Shown here: one piece after another, positions 9,667 through 19,443 of the stretch
Layout of the letters: each line of letters opens with the position of its first letter
How positions within the stretch are numbered: position 1 is the stretch's first letter
Source: Pseudomonas oryzagri
Lineage (GTDB): Bacteria; Pseudomonadota; Gammaproteobacteria; Pseudomonadales; Pseudomonadaceae
DNA: 64,000 nucleotides
Direction of reading: 5' to 3'
Assembly (NCBI RefSeq): GCF_020831405.1
Contig: NZ_JAJHPU010000017.1
Coordinates: 142,662 to 206,661, forward strand
Position numbers and translations under genes: made by a program
The notes under the pieces: model-generated
What the model was told of the DNA's origin: nothing
The model's input: the letters and a program-made list of their open reading frames with translations, nothing else
Databases searched by the model: none

Positions 9667-9697
9667 AAAAAAGGCGGTGGTCATGCCACCGCCTTTT
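9667..9697 (-). terminator. Rho-independent terminator of the YajG-like gene
   Basis: Stem GGCGGTGG / CCACCGCC with a 5-nt loop. On the minus strand it is followed by six T and lies 24 nt past the stop at 9721. Confidence 0.8.
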
Positions 9698-9720
9698 CCC
9701 CATGCCGACAACGCTCGACC

Positions 9721-10308
9721 TTACTGGTTGTTGAGCACCTGGCCGATGGTCGGATCCTTGAACACGCGGGTCAGCGCATCGCTGAGCACGTCGCTGACCA
9801 GCTTGGTATTGGTCTGCTGGTTGGGCGCCATGCCGAAGCGCTGATTGAGGGTCGCCGCGTAGCGGCCGCTGTAGCGGCGCGCGCTGTTCTGCACGTCGGC
9901 GCGGATGGCGGCGCTGATGTTGGCCTCGGTGACATAGCTGCCGTCCTTGGGCGACTGGTACTTCATGTCGGTCACGGTCAGGGTCAGCTGCGGCGCGTTG
10001 TAGGCGTTGGGCGTCGGGGTGAAGCCGAGCAGGCGCACCGCCGCCTCGGCCTGGCCCTGCAGCTTGGGTAGCAGATCCTGGCTGCTCACGCTGATCGCAC
10101 TGGTCTCCGGATACAGGCCGCCGCGGGTGCCGAGCACAGGCGAGGGACGGCCGTCGACCACGCGCACCATCACCGGCTGGCCCTGGCCGACCGGATTGAG
10201 CTGGGCGGTGACGATGGGTTGCAGGCTCAGGTTTTGCGGGCTGTGGGCACAACCGGCGAGGGTCAGGCTGGCGGCGGCGAACAGGCCAAACAGCAGACGG
10301 GGCAGCAT
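9721..10308 (-). CDS. YajG family lipoprotein
   Basis: 195 residues with a lipoprotein signal (lipobox LTLAGC, Cys at about residue 20). The body contains VMVRVVDGRPSPVLGTRGGLYPETS, the signature of the YajG lipoprotein family of gammaproteobacteria. The Asp-free positions after Cys fit outer-membrane sorting. YajG neighbours AmpG in E. coli, but no AmpG is present here. Function is not established. A strong terminator follows the gene. Confidence 0.8.
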   Translation of the reverse strand: MLPRLLFGLFAAASLTLAGCAHSPQNLSLQPIVTAQLNPVGQGQPVMVRVVDGRPSPVLGTRGGLYPETSAISVSSQDLLPKLQGQAEAAVRLLGFTPTPNAYNAPQLTLTVTDMKYQSPKDGSYVTEANISAAIRADVQNSARRYSGRYAATLNQRFGMAPNQQTNTKLVSDVLSDALTRVFKDPTIGQVLNNQ

Positions 10309-10430
10309 GTGGGGGTTTCTCCGGGGAGTGGACGGGCAATGCGCGGCAGTATACCCAGCCGCTCAATCCGCCGCGACAGGCGGTCTATCATTGCGACAAG
10401 TCCCGGCTCCTCCGGGTTCCCCGCAAACGA

Positions 10431-10453
10431 CAAGGGCGCCCGCGGCGCCCTTG
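10431..10453 (-). terminator. Stem-loop downstream of zapE, possible terminator
   Basis: Perfect 10-bp stem CAAGGGCGCC / GGCGCCCTTG with a 3-nt loop, 9 nt past the zapE stop. The T-run is poor, so termination is uncertain. Confidence 0.45.
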
Positions 10454-10461
10454 TCTGCAAA

Positions 10462-11559
10462 TCACGGCTTGTGTGGCCGAGTGAGAAACTCGTGGGACTG
10501 CATCTCCAGCAGCCGGCTCAGGGTGCGCTGGAATTCGAACTCCAGGCGGCCGCCGGTGTACAGATCCTTCAGCTCGACCTCCGCGGAGATGATCAGCTTG
10601 ACATTGCGATCGTAGAACTCGTCGACCAGGTTGATGAAGCGGCGGGCGATATCGTCCTTGGTGACGTTCATCTGCTCGACATTGGCCAGCAGCACCGCCC
10701 CGTAGATCTTGCCCAGTTCGATATAGTCGTTCTGGCTGCGCGGCCCGTCGCACAGCTCGCGGAACTCGAACCAGGCCACGTCGTTGGCGGTCTTGCGCGC
10801 GCGGATCTCGCGGTTCTCGATCAGCAGCACCTCGTTCTCCACCACGTGGCAGTTCTCGGTGAGCAGGCTCTTGAAGCTGCGATCGAGGCTCTGCTCGGCC
10901 TCGGCATCCAGCGGGAAGTGGTAGAGCTCGGCCTGTTCGAGGGCACGCAGGCGATAGTCGATGCCGCTGTCGACGTTGACGATCTCGGTGTGCTCCTTGA
11001 GCAGGGCGATCGCCGGCAGGAAGCGCGCGCGCTGCAGGCCGTCCCGGTACAGGCCGTCCGGCACGATGTTGGAGGTGGCCACCAGGCTGACGCCGTTCTT
11101 GAACAGCTCGTCGAGCAGGGTGGCGAGGATCATGGCGTCGGTGATGTCGGAGACGAAGAATTCGTCGAAGCAGATCACCCGCGCTTCGTCGGCGAAACGC
11201 TTGCCGATGATGGTCAGCGGGTTCTTCTCGCCCTTGAGGGTCTTCATTTCCTCGTGCACGCGCTTCATGAAGCGGTGGAAGTGGGTGCGCATCTTCTGCT
11301 TGAACGGCAGCGCGTCGAAGAAGGTGTCGACCAGATAGGTCTTGCCACGGCCGACGCCGCCCCAGAAGTAGATGCCCTTCACCGGCCCCTGCGGCTTCTT
11401 GCGGCCGAACAGCTTGCCCAGCAATCCCGCATCCTGCTGACCGCCGTTGACCAGGTCGTCGTACAGGCGCTGCAGATGGCGCACGGCGTTTTCCTGCGCG
11501 GCATCATGGAAGAAGTCGGGGCGTTTCAGATCGGCCTGGTAGCGTTCGAGCGGGGTCAT
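10462..11559 (-). CDS. zapE: Cell division protein ZapE (AFG1-like ATPase)
   Basis: 365 residues starting MTPLERYQADLKRPDFFHDA. The Walker A motif is GGVGRGKT and Walker B is VICFDEFFVSDITDA, with RFINLVDEFYDRNVKLI near the C-terminus; all are typical of ZapE/AFG1 proteins. ZapE associates with FtsZ in late division and is ATP-dependent. I prefer the ATG at 11559 by family length. A longer form could begin at a TTG at 11637, where AGGGAG sits 6 nt upstream; the extra 26 residues show no family similarity that I recognise. Confidence 0.92.
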   Translation of the reverse strand: MTPLERYQADLKRPDFFHDAAQENAVRHLQRLYDDLVNGGQQDAGLLGKLFGRKKPQGPVKGIYFWGGVGRGKTYLVDTFFDALPFKQKMRTHFHRFMKRVHEEMKTLKGEKNPLTIIGKRFADEARVICFDEFFVSDITDAMILATLLDELFKNGVSLVATSNIVPDGLYRDGLQRARFLPAIALLKEHTEIVNVDSGIDYRLRALEQAELYHFPLDAEAEQSLDRSFKSLLTENCHVVENEVLLIENREIRARKTANDVAWFEFRELCDGPRSQNDYIELGKIYGAVLLANVEQMNVTKDDIARRFINLVDEFYDRNVKLIISAEVELKDLYTGGRLEFEFQRTLSRLLEMQSHEFLTRPHKP

Positions 11560-11699
11560 GGCGGCGTCGGGGTAGACAAACGGGGTCGACACTTTAGCGG
11601 CGCCCTCGGCTAATGGCAATTTACTCGGTTCGTTCAAGACATACTCCCTCATGCAAGGCTCGCGGATACCGAAGCGCCCCTCCCCGGGCGAAGCGGTGG

Positions 11700-11724
11700 A
11701 GCCGGCGGCGAACGGCCGCCGGCT
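11700..11724 (-). terminator. GC-rich hairpin after trpS, weak terminator candidate
   Basis: Stem AGCCGGCGGC / GCCGCCGGCT with a 5-nt loop, 15 nt past the trpS stop. There is no T-run. Confidence 0.4.
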
Positions 11725-11739
11725 GGATCGGGTGGTCGG

Positions 11740-13086
11740 TCAGGACTCCTGCGGCGCCAGCGCCTCGGCCAGGTGCGCCATGGCCGCCTCGCGGGCGCCA
11801 CCGTCGGCATAGACCGGGCTGTGCGCGACCGGCGCGTCGTCCAGCCACAGGGTGAAGCCCTCGCCTTCGGCACGCAGATCCAGCTCGCCGCCCTGCAGGC
11901 GCTTGCTGGCCGCCCCGGCGCTCTTGCCGTCGGCGAAGCTCACCGAGAGCAGCAGCTGGCTGCCGTCGGCGTCCAGCAGGCGGAAGCGGAAGCTGCCGTC
12001 GTCGTCGCGGAAGCTGACGAAGCGCGCGCCCTTGGCGGCCTTCTTCTTGCCGCTCGCCGCCACCTGCACCTCGTTACGGAACGAGCGCAGGCCCACCGCC
12101 TCGCGCAGTTCGCCGAGGAACGGCGTGGCAGTCCGGCGCGCCTTGGCGGCGCCGGCGAGAAGGATGTCCTCGAGATCGGACGGGCGGGCGATCAGCGCGT
12201 TGTAGCGCTCGCGGGCCTCGCCCAACTCGCCCTCCAGCAGCGCGGTGAGCTGCTGCTTGGCTTCGCCCCAGGCCAGGCCTCCCTCGAGGGCGGCGCGGAA
12301 TTCGGCGCTCTGCTGCGCCGTGGCGAAGGCCTGATACAGCGTGAACAGGTGCGAACCCTTGGCATCCTTGGGCTCGCCCGGCAGTTTCGAGTCGGTGACG
12401 ATGCGCGCCACGGCTTCCTTGAGCTGCTTGCTGGTGCCGAACAGCGGGATGGTGTTGTCGTAGCTCTTGCTCATCTTGCGGCCGTCGAGGCCGGGCAGGG
12501 TCGCCACGCTCTCCTCGATCACCGCCTCGGGCAGGGTGAACAGCTCGCGACCCTGGCCGAACAGGTGGTTGAAGCGCTGGCCGATGTCGCGCGCCATCTC
12601 CACGTGCTGGATCTGGTCGCGACCGACCGGCACCTTGTGGGCGTTGAACATCAGGATGTCCGCGGCCATCAGCACCGGGTAGCTGAACAGGCCCATGGTC
12701 ACTCCGGCATCGGGGTCCTCGCCGGCCTCGACGTTCTTGTCCACCGAGGCCTTGTAGGCGTGCGCGCGGTTGAGCAGGCCCTTGGCGCTGACGCAGGTGA
12801 GCAGCCAGGTCAGCTCGGTGATCTCGGGGATGTCCGACTGGCGATAGAAGGTCACCCGCTCCGGGTCCAGGCCACAGGCCAGCCAGGTGGCGGCGATCTC
12901 CAGGCGCGAGCGCTGGATGCGCTGCGGATCGTCGCACTTGATCAGGGCGTGGTAGTCGGCGAGGAAATAAAACGAGTCGGCATCGCTGGCGCGGCTGGCG
13001 ACGATGGCCGGACGAATGGCGCCGGCGTAGTTGCCCAGGTGCGGAGTGCCGGTGGTGGTGATGCCGGTGAGGATACGGGTGGTCAT
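11740..13086 (-). CDS. trpS: Tryptophanyl-tRNA synthetase with C-terminal extension
   Basis: 448 residues. Class I synthetase signatures are TPHLGN (HIGH equivalent, residues 14-19) and [15 protein letters not shown] (KMSKS). The catalytic unit ends near residue 335, the usual total length of TrpS. About 110 residues follow, including [20 protein letters not shown] and a second [15 protein letters not shown] block, resembling a YegP/DUF1508-like module. This longer form matches what I recall for Pseudomonas TrpS. Start at MTTRIL by homology; upstream in-frame Met codons add unrelated residues. Confidence 0.95.
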   Translation of the reverse strand: MTTRILTGITTTGTPHLGNYAGAIRPAIVASRASDADSFYFLADYHALIKCDDPQRIQRSRLEIAATWLACGLDPERVTFYRQSDIPEITELTWLLTCVSAKGLLNRAHAYKASVDKNVEAGEDPDAGVTMGLFSYPVLMAADILMFNAHKVPVGRDQIQHVEMARDIGQRFNHLFGQGRELFTLPEAVIEESVATLPGLDGRKMSKSYDNTIPLFGTSKQLKEAVARIVTDSKLPGEPKDAKGSHLFTLYQAFATAQQSAEFRAALEGGLAWGEAKQQLTALLEGELGEARERYNALIARPSDLEDILLAGAAKARRTATPFLGELREAVGLRSFRNEVQVAASGKKKAAKGARFVSFRDDDGSFRFRLLDADGSQLLLSVSFADGKSAGAASKRLQGGELDLRAEGEGFTLWLDDAPVAHSPVYADGGAREAAMAHLAEALAPQES

Positions 13087-13109
13087 GGTCGATCGCTTGT
13101 CGGACTGCA

Positions 13110-13745
13110 TCAGGATTGGAGGCGCGGCAGCACCAGCTCTTTCAGCTCGGGCAGCTTGCCGTGGAAAAAGTGGCCGCATTCTGCCACTTTGAGCAGCTCA
13201 TGGGGGCGCGAAAGCTGTGTCGACCAGGCGTACACGGCGGCCGGGGTGACCACCTCGTCATCCTCCGGCTGGATTACGGTGAGCGGGCAATCCTGCGGCA
13301 GACGACCGTCGACGGCGAAACGCTCCACCGGCGGCGCCAGCATCAGCAGACGGGCGACGGCCAGGCCCTGCCCCTCCAGGCGCCCGGCCAGGCAGGCCGC
13401 CACGCAGGAGCCGAAGGAAAAGCCCAGCAGGGTCAACGGCAGGCCAGGATGCCGCTCCCGCAGCCAGCGCGCGGCGGCCTCGGCATCGTCGATCTCGCCT
13501 TCGCCGTGGGCATGCTCGCCGGCACTCTGGCCGACGCCGCGGAAGTTGAAGCGCAGCGTGGCGTAGCCGGCGTCGCGCGCGGCACGCTGCAGGGTGGAGA
13601 CCACCTTGTTGTGCATGGTGCCGGCGAACAGCGGATGGGGGTGGCAGATCAGCGCCAGGCCGCGGGCATCGGCGCGATCCAGATACAGCGCCTCGAGGGG
13701 CCCACAGGGTCCGTCGAGCAGCAGAGAGGTTTCAGTCAGTGACAC
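13110..13745 (-). CDS. Alpha/beta hydrolase of the small YpfH/'alpha-beta hydrolase' type
   Basis: 211 residues. It has the family opening [31 protein letters not shown] after strand 4, and the nucleophile elbow GFSFGS (Ser at about residue 115). An Asp in [10 protein letters not shown] and the C-terminal His in [12 protein letters not shown] complete a plausible Ser-Asp-His triad. These hydrolases are often found beside trpS/zapG in pseudomonads. Substrate unknown. It is 23 nt upstream of trpS on the same strand and divergent from zapG. Confidence 0.85.
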   Translation of the reverse strand: MSLTETSLLLDGPCGPLEALYLDRADARGLALICHPHPLFAGTMHNKVVSTLQRAARDAGYATLRFNFRGVGQSAGEHAHGEGEIDDAEAAARWLRERHPGLPLTLLGFSFGSCVAACLAGRLEGQGLAVARLLMLAPPVERFAVDGRLPQDCPLTVIQPEDDEVVTPAAVYAWSTQLSRPHELLKVAECGHFFHGKLPELKELVLPRLQS

Positions 13746-13857
13746 AGGGGGAGGCTCCGTGACCCCGGGCAGGGGGAACTCGTCTCTAATGCCGTGCTAT
13801 ACAGCGCCGGCCTGAGCCGTTAACGTAATGCAAATCCCGTGTATAGAGGAAGGATTC

Positions 13858-14283
13858 GTGGAACAGTCATTCGCCTCCTGGCTGCTGCCAGCCCTGGCCC
13901 TGGTGGTCGGTATCGCCATCGGCTTTTTGCTGGCCCGTCTGCTACCCGGCGCCGCGCCCGGCCGCGTCCAGCATCAACTGGACGAGCTGCAGGAACGCTT
14001 CGAAAGCTACCAGAATGAAGTGGTCAGCCACTTCAACACCAGCGCCAGCCTGATGCAGAAGCTGAGCCAGAACTACCAGGAAATCCAGGAGCATCTCTCC
14101 GAGGGCGCCAGCCGTCTGGCCCTCGACGAGGTGTCCCGCCAGCGCCTGCTCGCCGCCCTCAGCGACAGCGCCCAGCCGGCTCGCGAGCGCATCACCAGCC
14201 AGATCGGCACCGAACCGCCGAAGGACTACGCTCCCGGCCACTCCGGCGTGCTCAGCGACGAGCAGGTACTGAAGAACGCCTGA
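13858..14283 (+). CDS. zapG: ZapG-like DUF1043 envelope/division protein
   Basis: 141 residues. One N-terminal transmembrane helix (SWLLPALALVVGIAIGFLLARLLP) is followed by a long coiled-coil rich in Gln/Glu (QHQLDELQERFESYQNEV, SASLMQKLSQNYQEIQEHLSEGA), the DUF1043 (YhcB/ZapG) layout. YhcB/ZapG links division and envelope synthesis. I chose the GTG at 13858 because GAGGAAGGA lies 4 nt upstream; an in-frame ATG at 13828 has no ribosome site. A strong terminator follows. Confidence 0.88.
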   Translation: MEQSFASWLLPALALVVGIAIGFLLARLLPGAAPGRVQHQLDELQERFESYQNEVVSHFNTSASLMQKLSQNYQEIQEHLSEGASRLALDEVSRQRLLAALSDSAQPARERITSQIGTEPPKDYAPGHSGVLSDEQVLKNA

Positions 14284-14300
14284 TCGCCCGCGGTTCCTAC

Positions 14301-14331
14301 GAAGCCCCGCTCTTGTGCGGGGCTTCTTTTT
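14301..14331 (+). terminator. Rho-independent terminator of zapG
   Basis: Perfect stem GAAGCCCCGC / GCGGGGCTTC with a 6-nt loop and five T on the plus strand. Confidence 0.9.
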
Positions 14332-14366
14332 GCCTGCACGACTGCCGGGCCGCTGCCCTATAAACG

Positions 14367-14396
14367 CCAAGGCCCCGGCAGTTGCCGGGGCCTTGG
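14367..14396 (-). terminator. Terminator hairpin after cysNC
   Basis: Perfect 14-bp stem CCAAGGCCCCGGCA / TGCCGGGGCCTTGG with a 2-nt central gap, 16 nt past the cysNC stop. The downstream T-run is short. Confidence 0.65.
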
Positions 14397-14412
14397 CACT
14401 TTCACTCGGCGA

Positions 14413-16314
14413 TCAGATCGCGCCGCGCGAACGCAGCAGCGCCAGCACCTGGGCGACGCCCTCCTCCACCGTGGTCGACTGGGTGTCGATCACCAGATCG
14501 GCATCCAGCGGCACGTCGTAGGCGAACGACTCGCCAGGGATGTGATCGCCGCCGGCGGCGTACAGACCCTGCGGATCGCGCTCGCGGCAGGCCTGCGGCG
14601 AGGCCTGCACGTAGACGGTGATCAGCCGCTCGGCACCGATGCTCGCCCGGGCCTGCTCGCGGCCCTCGGCATCCGGGGCGACGAAGGCGGCCAGGGTCAG
14701 CAGGCCGGCCTCGTTGAACTGCTTGGCCACCTGGGCGGCGCGGCGCCAGTTCTCGGCACGTCCGGCGCGATCCAGCGGCAGGCCCTTGTTGAGGTCGTGG
14801 CGCAGGTTCTGGCCGTCGAGCACGTAGACCGCGCGGCCGCTGTCGAACAGCTTGCGCTCCACGGCATAGGCCAGGGTGCTCTTGCCGGCGCCGGACAGGC
14901 CTGAGAACAGCACGGTGGCCGGCAGCTGGCCGAAGCGCGCGGCGCGCTCCTCGGCGCTGACGTGGGCCTGGCGGCCGTGATGGCCGATGGAGTTCTGTCC
15001 GGCCTGCGGGTCGGCGACGATCATGCCGGCGCCGACGGTGCCGTTGGTCAGGCGGTCGATGACGATGAACGCGCCGGTGGTGCGGTTGTATGCGTAGCCG
15101 TCGAGGGCGATCGGCGCATCCAGGCTGACGCGCACCTTGCCGATCTCGTTGAGCTTGAGTTCGCTGGCGGCCAGTTGCTCGAGGCTGTTGACGTCGACGC
15201 GGTGCTCGATGGCGACGATGTTGCCCGGCACGTAGCTGGTGGCGCGCTTGATGTCGTACTTCTTGCCCGGCAGCATCGGCTCCTCGGCCATCCACACCAG
15301 CATGGCGTCGAAGCTGTCGGTGACCTGCGGACGGTTGTCGGCGTGCACCAGCATATCGCCGCGCGACACGTCGATCTCGTCTTCCAGGGTCAGGGTCACG
15401 GCCTGGCCGGGAATCGCCTGCTCCAGCTCGCCGTCGAAGGTGACGATGGAGCGCACCTTGCTGGTCTTGCCCGACGGCAGCACGGCGACCTCGTCGCCCT
15501 TGTGCACGATGCCGCTGGCCAGGGTGCCGGCGAAGCCGCGGAAGTTCAGGTTCGGGCGGTTGACGTACTGCACCGGGAAGCGCATGTCGGTGACGTTGCG
15601 GTCGGCGGCGATCTCGACGGTCTCGAGGATCTCCATCAGCGACGGTCCCTGATACCAGGGCGCACGCTCGCTCTTGTTGACCACGTTGTCGCCCTTGAGC
15701 GCCGACATCGGCACGAAGTGCAGCGAACTGGGCTTCATGCCGATGCGTTCGGCGAACTGCAGGTAGTCGGCCTTGATGCTGTCGAACACGCCCTGATCGA
15801 AGCCCATCAGGTCCATCTTGTTGACGGCGACCACGATGTGCTTGATGCCCAGCAAGGAGGCGATGAAGCTGTGCCGGCGGGTCTGCGTCTGCACGCCGTA
15901 GCGGGCGTCGATCAGGATGATCGCCAGGTCGCAGGTGGACGCGCCGGTCGCCATGTTGCGGGTGTACTGCTCATGGCCGGGGGTGTCGGCGATGATGAAC
16001 TTGCGCTTGGCGGTCGAGAAGTAGCGGTAGGCCACGTCGATGGTGATGCCCTGCTCGCGCTCGGCCTGCAGGCCGTCGACCAGCAGCGCAAGGTCGACCT
16101 CGTCGCCGGTGGTGCCGACCTTCTTGGAGTCGCGGGTGATGGCCTCGAGGTGGTCCTCGTAGATCATCTTGGAGTCGTGCAGCAGGCGGCCGATCAGGGT
16201 GCTCTTGCCGTCGTCGACGTTGCCGCAGGTCAGGAAGCGCAGCAGTTCCTTGCGCTCGTGCTGGGCCAGGTAGGCGAGGATGTCCTCGCTGATCAGATCA
16301 GATTGATGCGACAT
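14413..16314 (-). CDS. cysNC: Bifunctional sulfate adenylyltransferase subunit 1 / APS kinase
   Basis: 633 residues, a fusion of two enzymes. The N-terminal about 430 residues form a translation-factor-like GTPase ([29 protein letters not shown]) that drives ATP sulfurylase with CysD. The C-terminal about 185 residues are APS kinase ([18 protein letters not shown]-loop, then [12 protein letters not shown] and [13 protein letters not shown]). The pair makes APS and then PAPS for cysteine synthesis. It lies 12 nt downstream of cysD. The kinase Ser of the FISP loop appears as Ala (FVAPDAE), so phosphoryl transfer may follow the Pseudomonas variant. Confidence 0.96.
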   Translation of the reverse strand: MSHQSDLISEDILAYLAQHERKELLRFLTCGNVDDGKSTLIGRLLHDSKMIYEDHLEAITRDSKKVGTTGDEVDLALLVDGLQAEREQGITIDVAYRYFSTAKRKFIIADTPGHEQYTRNMATGASTCDLAIILIDARYGVQTQTRRHSFIASLLGIKHIVVAVNKMDLMGFDQGVFDSIKADYLQFAERIGMKPSSLHFVPMSALKGDNVVNKSERAPWYQGPSLMEILETVEIAADRNVTDMRFPVQYVNRPNLNFRGFAGTLASGIVHKGDEVAVLPSGKTSKVRSIVTFDGELEQAIPGQAVTLTLEDEIDVSRGDMLVHADNRPQVTDSFDAMLVWMAEEPMLPGKKYDIKRATSYVPGNIVAIEHRVDVNSLEQLAASELKLNEIGKVRVSLDAPIALDGYAYNRTTGAFIVIDRLTNGTVGAGMIVADPQAGQNSIGHHGRQAHVSAEERAARFGQLPATVLFSGLSGAGKSTLAYAVERKLFDSGRAVYVLDGQNLRHDLNKGLPLDRAGRAENWRRAAQVAKQFNEAGLLTLAAFVAPDAEGREQARASIGAERLITVYVQASPQACRERDPQGLYAAGGDHIPGESFAYDVPLDADLVIDTQSTTVEEGVAQVLALLRSRGAI

Positions 16315-16326
16315 GATGCGGAAACC

Positions 16327-17244
16327 TTAGAAGTAGCCCTGACGTTTCTTTTCTTCCATGGAGCCGGCGCCATCGTGGTCGATGACGCGGCCCTGGCGCT
16401 CGGAAGTGCGGGTCAGGAGCATTTCCTGGATGATCTCGGGCAGGGTGGCGGCGGAGGATTCCACGGCGCCGGTCAGCGGGTAGCAGCCGAGGGTGCGGAA
16501 GCGCACCATCTTCTTCTGGATGCGCGCTTTCTCTTCATCGGACAGATGTTCGAGGATGCGCTGGTCGTCGATCATGATCAGGGTGCCGTTCTTCTCGATC
16601 ACTTCGCGCTCGGCGGCGAAGTACAGCGGCACGATCGGGATGCCTTCCAGGTAGATGTATTGCCAGATGTCCAGCTCGGTCCAGTTGGACAGCGGGAACA
16701 CGCGGATCGACTCGCCCTTCTTGACCTTGCCGTTGTAGACGTTCCACAGCTCGGGGCGCTGGTTCTTCGGATCCCAGCGATGCTTGCTGTCGCGGAACGA
16801 GTAGACGCGCTCCTTGGCGCGCGACTTCTCCTCGTCGCGGCGGGCACCGCCGAAGGCGGCGTCGAAGCCGTACTTGTCCAGGGCCTGTTTGAGACCCTCG
16901 GTCTTCATGATGTCGGTGTGCTTGGCGCTGCCGTGGGTGAAGGGATTGATACCCTGCGCCACGCCTTCGGGATTGACATGGGTGATCAGCTCCAGGCCCA
17001 TCTCGGCGACCATCTTGTCGCGGAAGCGGTACATCTCCTGGAACTTCCACTGGGTGTCGACGTGCATCACCGGGAACGGCAGCTTGCCGGGGAAGAACGC
17101 CTTGCGCGCCAGATGCAGCATCACGGCGGAGTCCTTGCCGATCGAGTACAGCATTACCGGGTTGTCGAACTCGGCGGCTACCTCGCGGATGATGTGGATG
17201 CTTTCCGCCTCCAGCTGTTTCAGATGCGTCAGTTTGTCGACCAT
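16327..17244 (-). CDS. cysD: Sulfate adenylyltransferase subunit 2
   Basis: 305 residues of the PAPS-reductase/PP-loop ATPase family. The PP-loop is [18 protein letters not shown]. Further blocks are [21 protein letters not shown] and [15 protein letters not shown], with [16 protein letters not shown] near the C-terminus. CysD forms adenosine 5'-phosphosulfate from ATP and sulfate, with GTP hydrolysis by CysN. It heads the cysD-cysNC operon. The 129-nt gap upstream is AT-richer than its surroundings and probably holds the promoter and a CysB site, but I could not define them. Confidence 0.97.
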   Translation of the reverse strand: MVDKLTHLKQLEAESIHIIREVAAEFDNPVMLYSIGKDSAVMLHLARKAFFPGKLPFPVMHVDTQWKFQEMYRFRDKMVAEMGLELITHVNPEGVAQGINPFTHGSAKHTDIMKTEGLKQALDKYGFDAAFGGARRDEEKSRAKERVYSFRDSKHRWDPKNQRPELWNVYNGKVKKGESIRVFPLSNWTELDIWQYIYLEGIPIVPLYFAAEREVIEKNGTLIMIDDQRILEHLSDEEKARIQKKMVRFRTLGCYPLTGAVESSAATLPEIIQEMLLTRTSERQGRVIDHDGAGSMEEKKRQGYF

Positions 17245-17373
17245 GGCTACTCACAAATGACAAAAGCGGCCTAACGGGCCGCGGACGTTGGCGCACGATA
17301 CCATGCCAACCCTCTTCTAATAAGGCGAGAGCATAGACCCAATCATTCTATAAATATGCCCAAGCGCTTCCGC

Positions 17374-18132
17374 TCACACCGGATTGGCGCAGTCGACGAA
17401 GCGATGCTCCACGCCGAAGCGGCGGGCGATCCACTCGCCCAGGGCCTGCACGCCGTAGCGTTCGGTGGCATGGTGGCCGGCGGCCAGGAAGCTGATGCCG
17501 TTCTCGCGCGCGCTGTGCACGGTGGATTCGGACACCTCGCCGGTGAGGTAGGCGTCCGCCCCGGCGGCGACCGCCTGCTCGATATAGCCCTGGGCCGCCC
17601 CGGTGCACCAGGCGAGGCGGCGGATCGGCCGCTCGCCGGCGATCAGCAGTGGCTCGCGACCCAGTACTTTCCCCACCTGGGCGGCGAAGTCGACCGGGCT
17701 CAGGGCCTGCGGCAGGCTGCCGAGCAGCCCCACCGAGCGCGGATTGCCCGGCTCCAGCGGCCCCTCCACCTGCAGGCCGAGGCGCTGCGCCAGTTGCACG
17801 TTGTTGCCCACTTCGGGGTGCAGGTCGAGCGGCAGGTGGTAGGCGAGCAGACTGATGTCGTTGGCCAGCAGGGTCTTCAGGCGGCGCTGCTTCATGCCGG
17901 TGATGCAGGGATTCTCGCTCTTCCAGAAATAGCCGTGGTGCACCAGCACCAGGTCGGCCTGCTGCTCGAGCGCGGCATCCAGCAGCGCCTGGCTGGCGGT
18001 CACTCCGCTGACGATACGGCGCACCTCGCCCCTCCCCTCGACCTGCAGGCCATTCGGACAGTAGTCGGCGATGCGCGCGGCATCCAGATAACGGTCGAGT
18101 TCGCCGACCAGGGTGGTGAGGGTGACACTCAT
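17374..18132 (-). CDS. Nif3-like dinuclear metal centre protein
   Basis: 252 residues with the Nif3/YbgI signature: YCPNGLQVEGRGEVRRIVSGVTAS near the N-terminus, DLVLVHHGYFWK (metal-binding His pair) and AGHHATERYGVQALGEW at the C-terminus (further His/Glu ligands). Members form hexameric rings with two metals per subunit. Proposed roles include GTP cyclohydrolase-like activity, but none is settled. It is divergently transcribed from algW. Similarity is strong, biochemical role unknown. Confidence 0.88.
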   Translation of the reverse strand: MSVTLTTLVGELDRYLDAARIADYCPNGLQVEGRGEVRRIVSGVTASQALLDAALEQQADLVLVHHGYFWKSENPCITGMKQRRLKTLLANDISLLAYHLPLDLHPEVGNNVQLAQRLGLQVEGPLEPGNPRSVGLLGSLPQALSPVDFAAQVGKVLGREPLLIAGERPIRRLAWCTGAAQGYIEQAVAAGADAYLTGEVSESTVHSARENGISFLAAGHHATERYGVQALGEWIARRFGVEHRFVDCANPV

Positions 18133-18180
18133 GATGCTGCTCCGTAGCAGTCGGCGACTGCGTCTCAGGCGCCGGCCTCG

Positions 18181-18186
18181 TATAAT
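18181..18186 (+). promoter_or_regulatory. Consensus -10 element upstream of algW
   Basis: Perfect TATAAT 52 nt upstream of the algW ATG. The -35 region (about 18158-18163) is poor, so an activator or extended contact may be needed. Confidence 0.4.
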
Positions 18187-18237
18187 GCGGCCACCTTAAT
18201 GGCCACTCCCGGCCCCCGCAACCCCAAGGATTTTCCG

Positions 18238-19383
18238 ATGCACAAGGCGCTGCGCTTTCTCGGCTGGCCGATCACCGCCGGCCTCCTGCTGGCCCTGCTG
18301 TTGATCCAGCTGTTCCCGCAGTGGGTCGGCCGCGAGCAGCCCGATCTCGAGCTGCGCCAGGCGCCGGCCATCGGCCTGCCGAGCCAGGGCCCGGCGTCCT
18401 ACAGCGACGCCGTCGAGCTGGCCTCCCCGGCGGTGGCCAACCTGTACACCACCAAGCTGGTCGACAAGCCCAACCATCCGCTGTTCGACGACCCGCAGTT
18501 CCGCCGCTTCTTCGGCGACAACCTGCCGCGTCAGCGCCGCATGGAGTCGAGCCTCGGTTCGGCGGTGATCATGAGCCCGCAGGGCTACCTGCTGACCAAC
18601 AACCACGTCACCAGCGGCGCCGACCAGATCGTGGTGGCGCTCAAGGACGGCCGCGAGACCCTGGCGCGGGTGGTCGGCAGCGACCCGGAGACCGATCTGG
18701 CGGTATTGAAGATCGACCTGCCCGAGCTGCCGGCGATCACCCTCGGTCGCTCCGACGACATCCGCATCGGCGACGTCGCGCTGGCCATCGGCAATCCGTT
18801 CGGCGTCGGCCAGACGGTGACCATGGGCATCATCAGCGCCACCGGGCGCAACCAGCTCGGCCTCAACACCTACGAGGACTTCATCCAGACCGACGCGGCG
18901 ATCAACCCGGGCAACTCCGGCGGCGCACTGATCGACGCCGACGGCAACCTGATCGGCATCAATACGGCGATCTTCTCCCGCTCCGGAGGCTCGCAGGGGA
19001 TAGGCTTCGCCATCCCGACCAAGCTGGCCCAGGAGGTGATGGAGGCGATTATCGCCCACGGTCAGGTCATCCGCGGCTGGCTCGGCCTCGAGGTGCAGCC
19101 GCTGACCGCCGAACTGGCCGAGTCCGTCGGCCTGCAGGGACAGGGCGGCATCATCGTCGCCGGCATCTATCGCGACAGCCCGGCGCTGCGCGCCGGCCTG
19201 CAGCCGGGCGACGTGATCCTCGCCATCGACGGCGAACCGGCCAGCGACGGCCGCAAGGCGATGAACCAGGTGGCGCGCAAGCGTCCGGGCGAGGCCGTGC
19301 TCATCAACGTGGTGCGCGGTGGCGAACGTCTGGAACTGAAAGCCGAGGTCGGCATGCGTCCGCCGCCCACCGCCAGCGAATGA
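18238..19383 (+). CDS. algW: Periplasmic serine protease AlgW (DegS-like)
   Basis: 381 residues. An N-terminal transmembrane anchor (about residues 10-29) is followed by an HtrA-type trypsin domain with His in LLTNNHVTSG, Asp in DPETDLAVLK and Ser in INPGNSGGALIDADG. One PDZ domain follows (about residues 275-365). In Pseudomonas, AlgW senses misfolded envelope proteins through its PDZ domain and cleaves the anti-sigma factor MucA to release AlgU. The ATG at 18238 has AAGGA 8 nt upstream. A bidirectional terminator separates it from hisC. Confidence 0.94.
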   Translation: MHKALRFLGWPITAGLLLALLLIQLFPQWVGREQPDLELRQAPAIGLPSQGPASYSDAVELASPAVANLYTTKLVDKPNHPLFDDPQFRRFFGDNLPRQRRMESSLGSAVIMSPQGYLLTNNHVTSGADQIVVALKDGRETLARVVGSDPETDLAVLKIDLPELPAITLGRSDDIRIGDVALAIGNPFGVGQTVTMGIISATGRNQLGLNTYEDFIQTDAAINPGNSGGALIDADGNLIGINTAIFSRSGGSQGIGFAIPTKLAQEVMEAIIAHGQVIRGWLGLEVQPLTAELAESVGLQGQGGIIVAGIYRDSPALRAGLQPGDVILAIDGEPASDGRKAMNQVARKRPGEAVLINVVRGGERLELKAEVGMRPPPTASE

Positions 19384-19399
19384 TCTTTCCTTCCCACAC

Positions 19400-19427
19400 G
19401 AAAACGGCGCCCCAAGGCGCCGTTTTC
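19400..19427. terminator. Bidirectional terminator between algW and hisC
   Basis: Perfect 12-bp stem GAAAACGGCGCC / GGCGCCGTTTTC with a 4-nt loop, with T-rich tracts in both directions. Confidence 0.85.
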
Positions 19428-19443
19428 TTTTCCCGCGACGGCC

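Noticed and set aside
13798-13847. TATACA and TATAGA boxes upstream of zapG
   Set aside because: No suitable -35 for the first; the second would start transcription inside the ribosome site.
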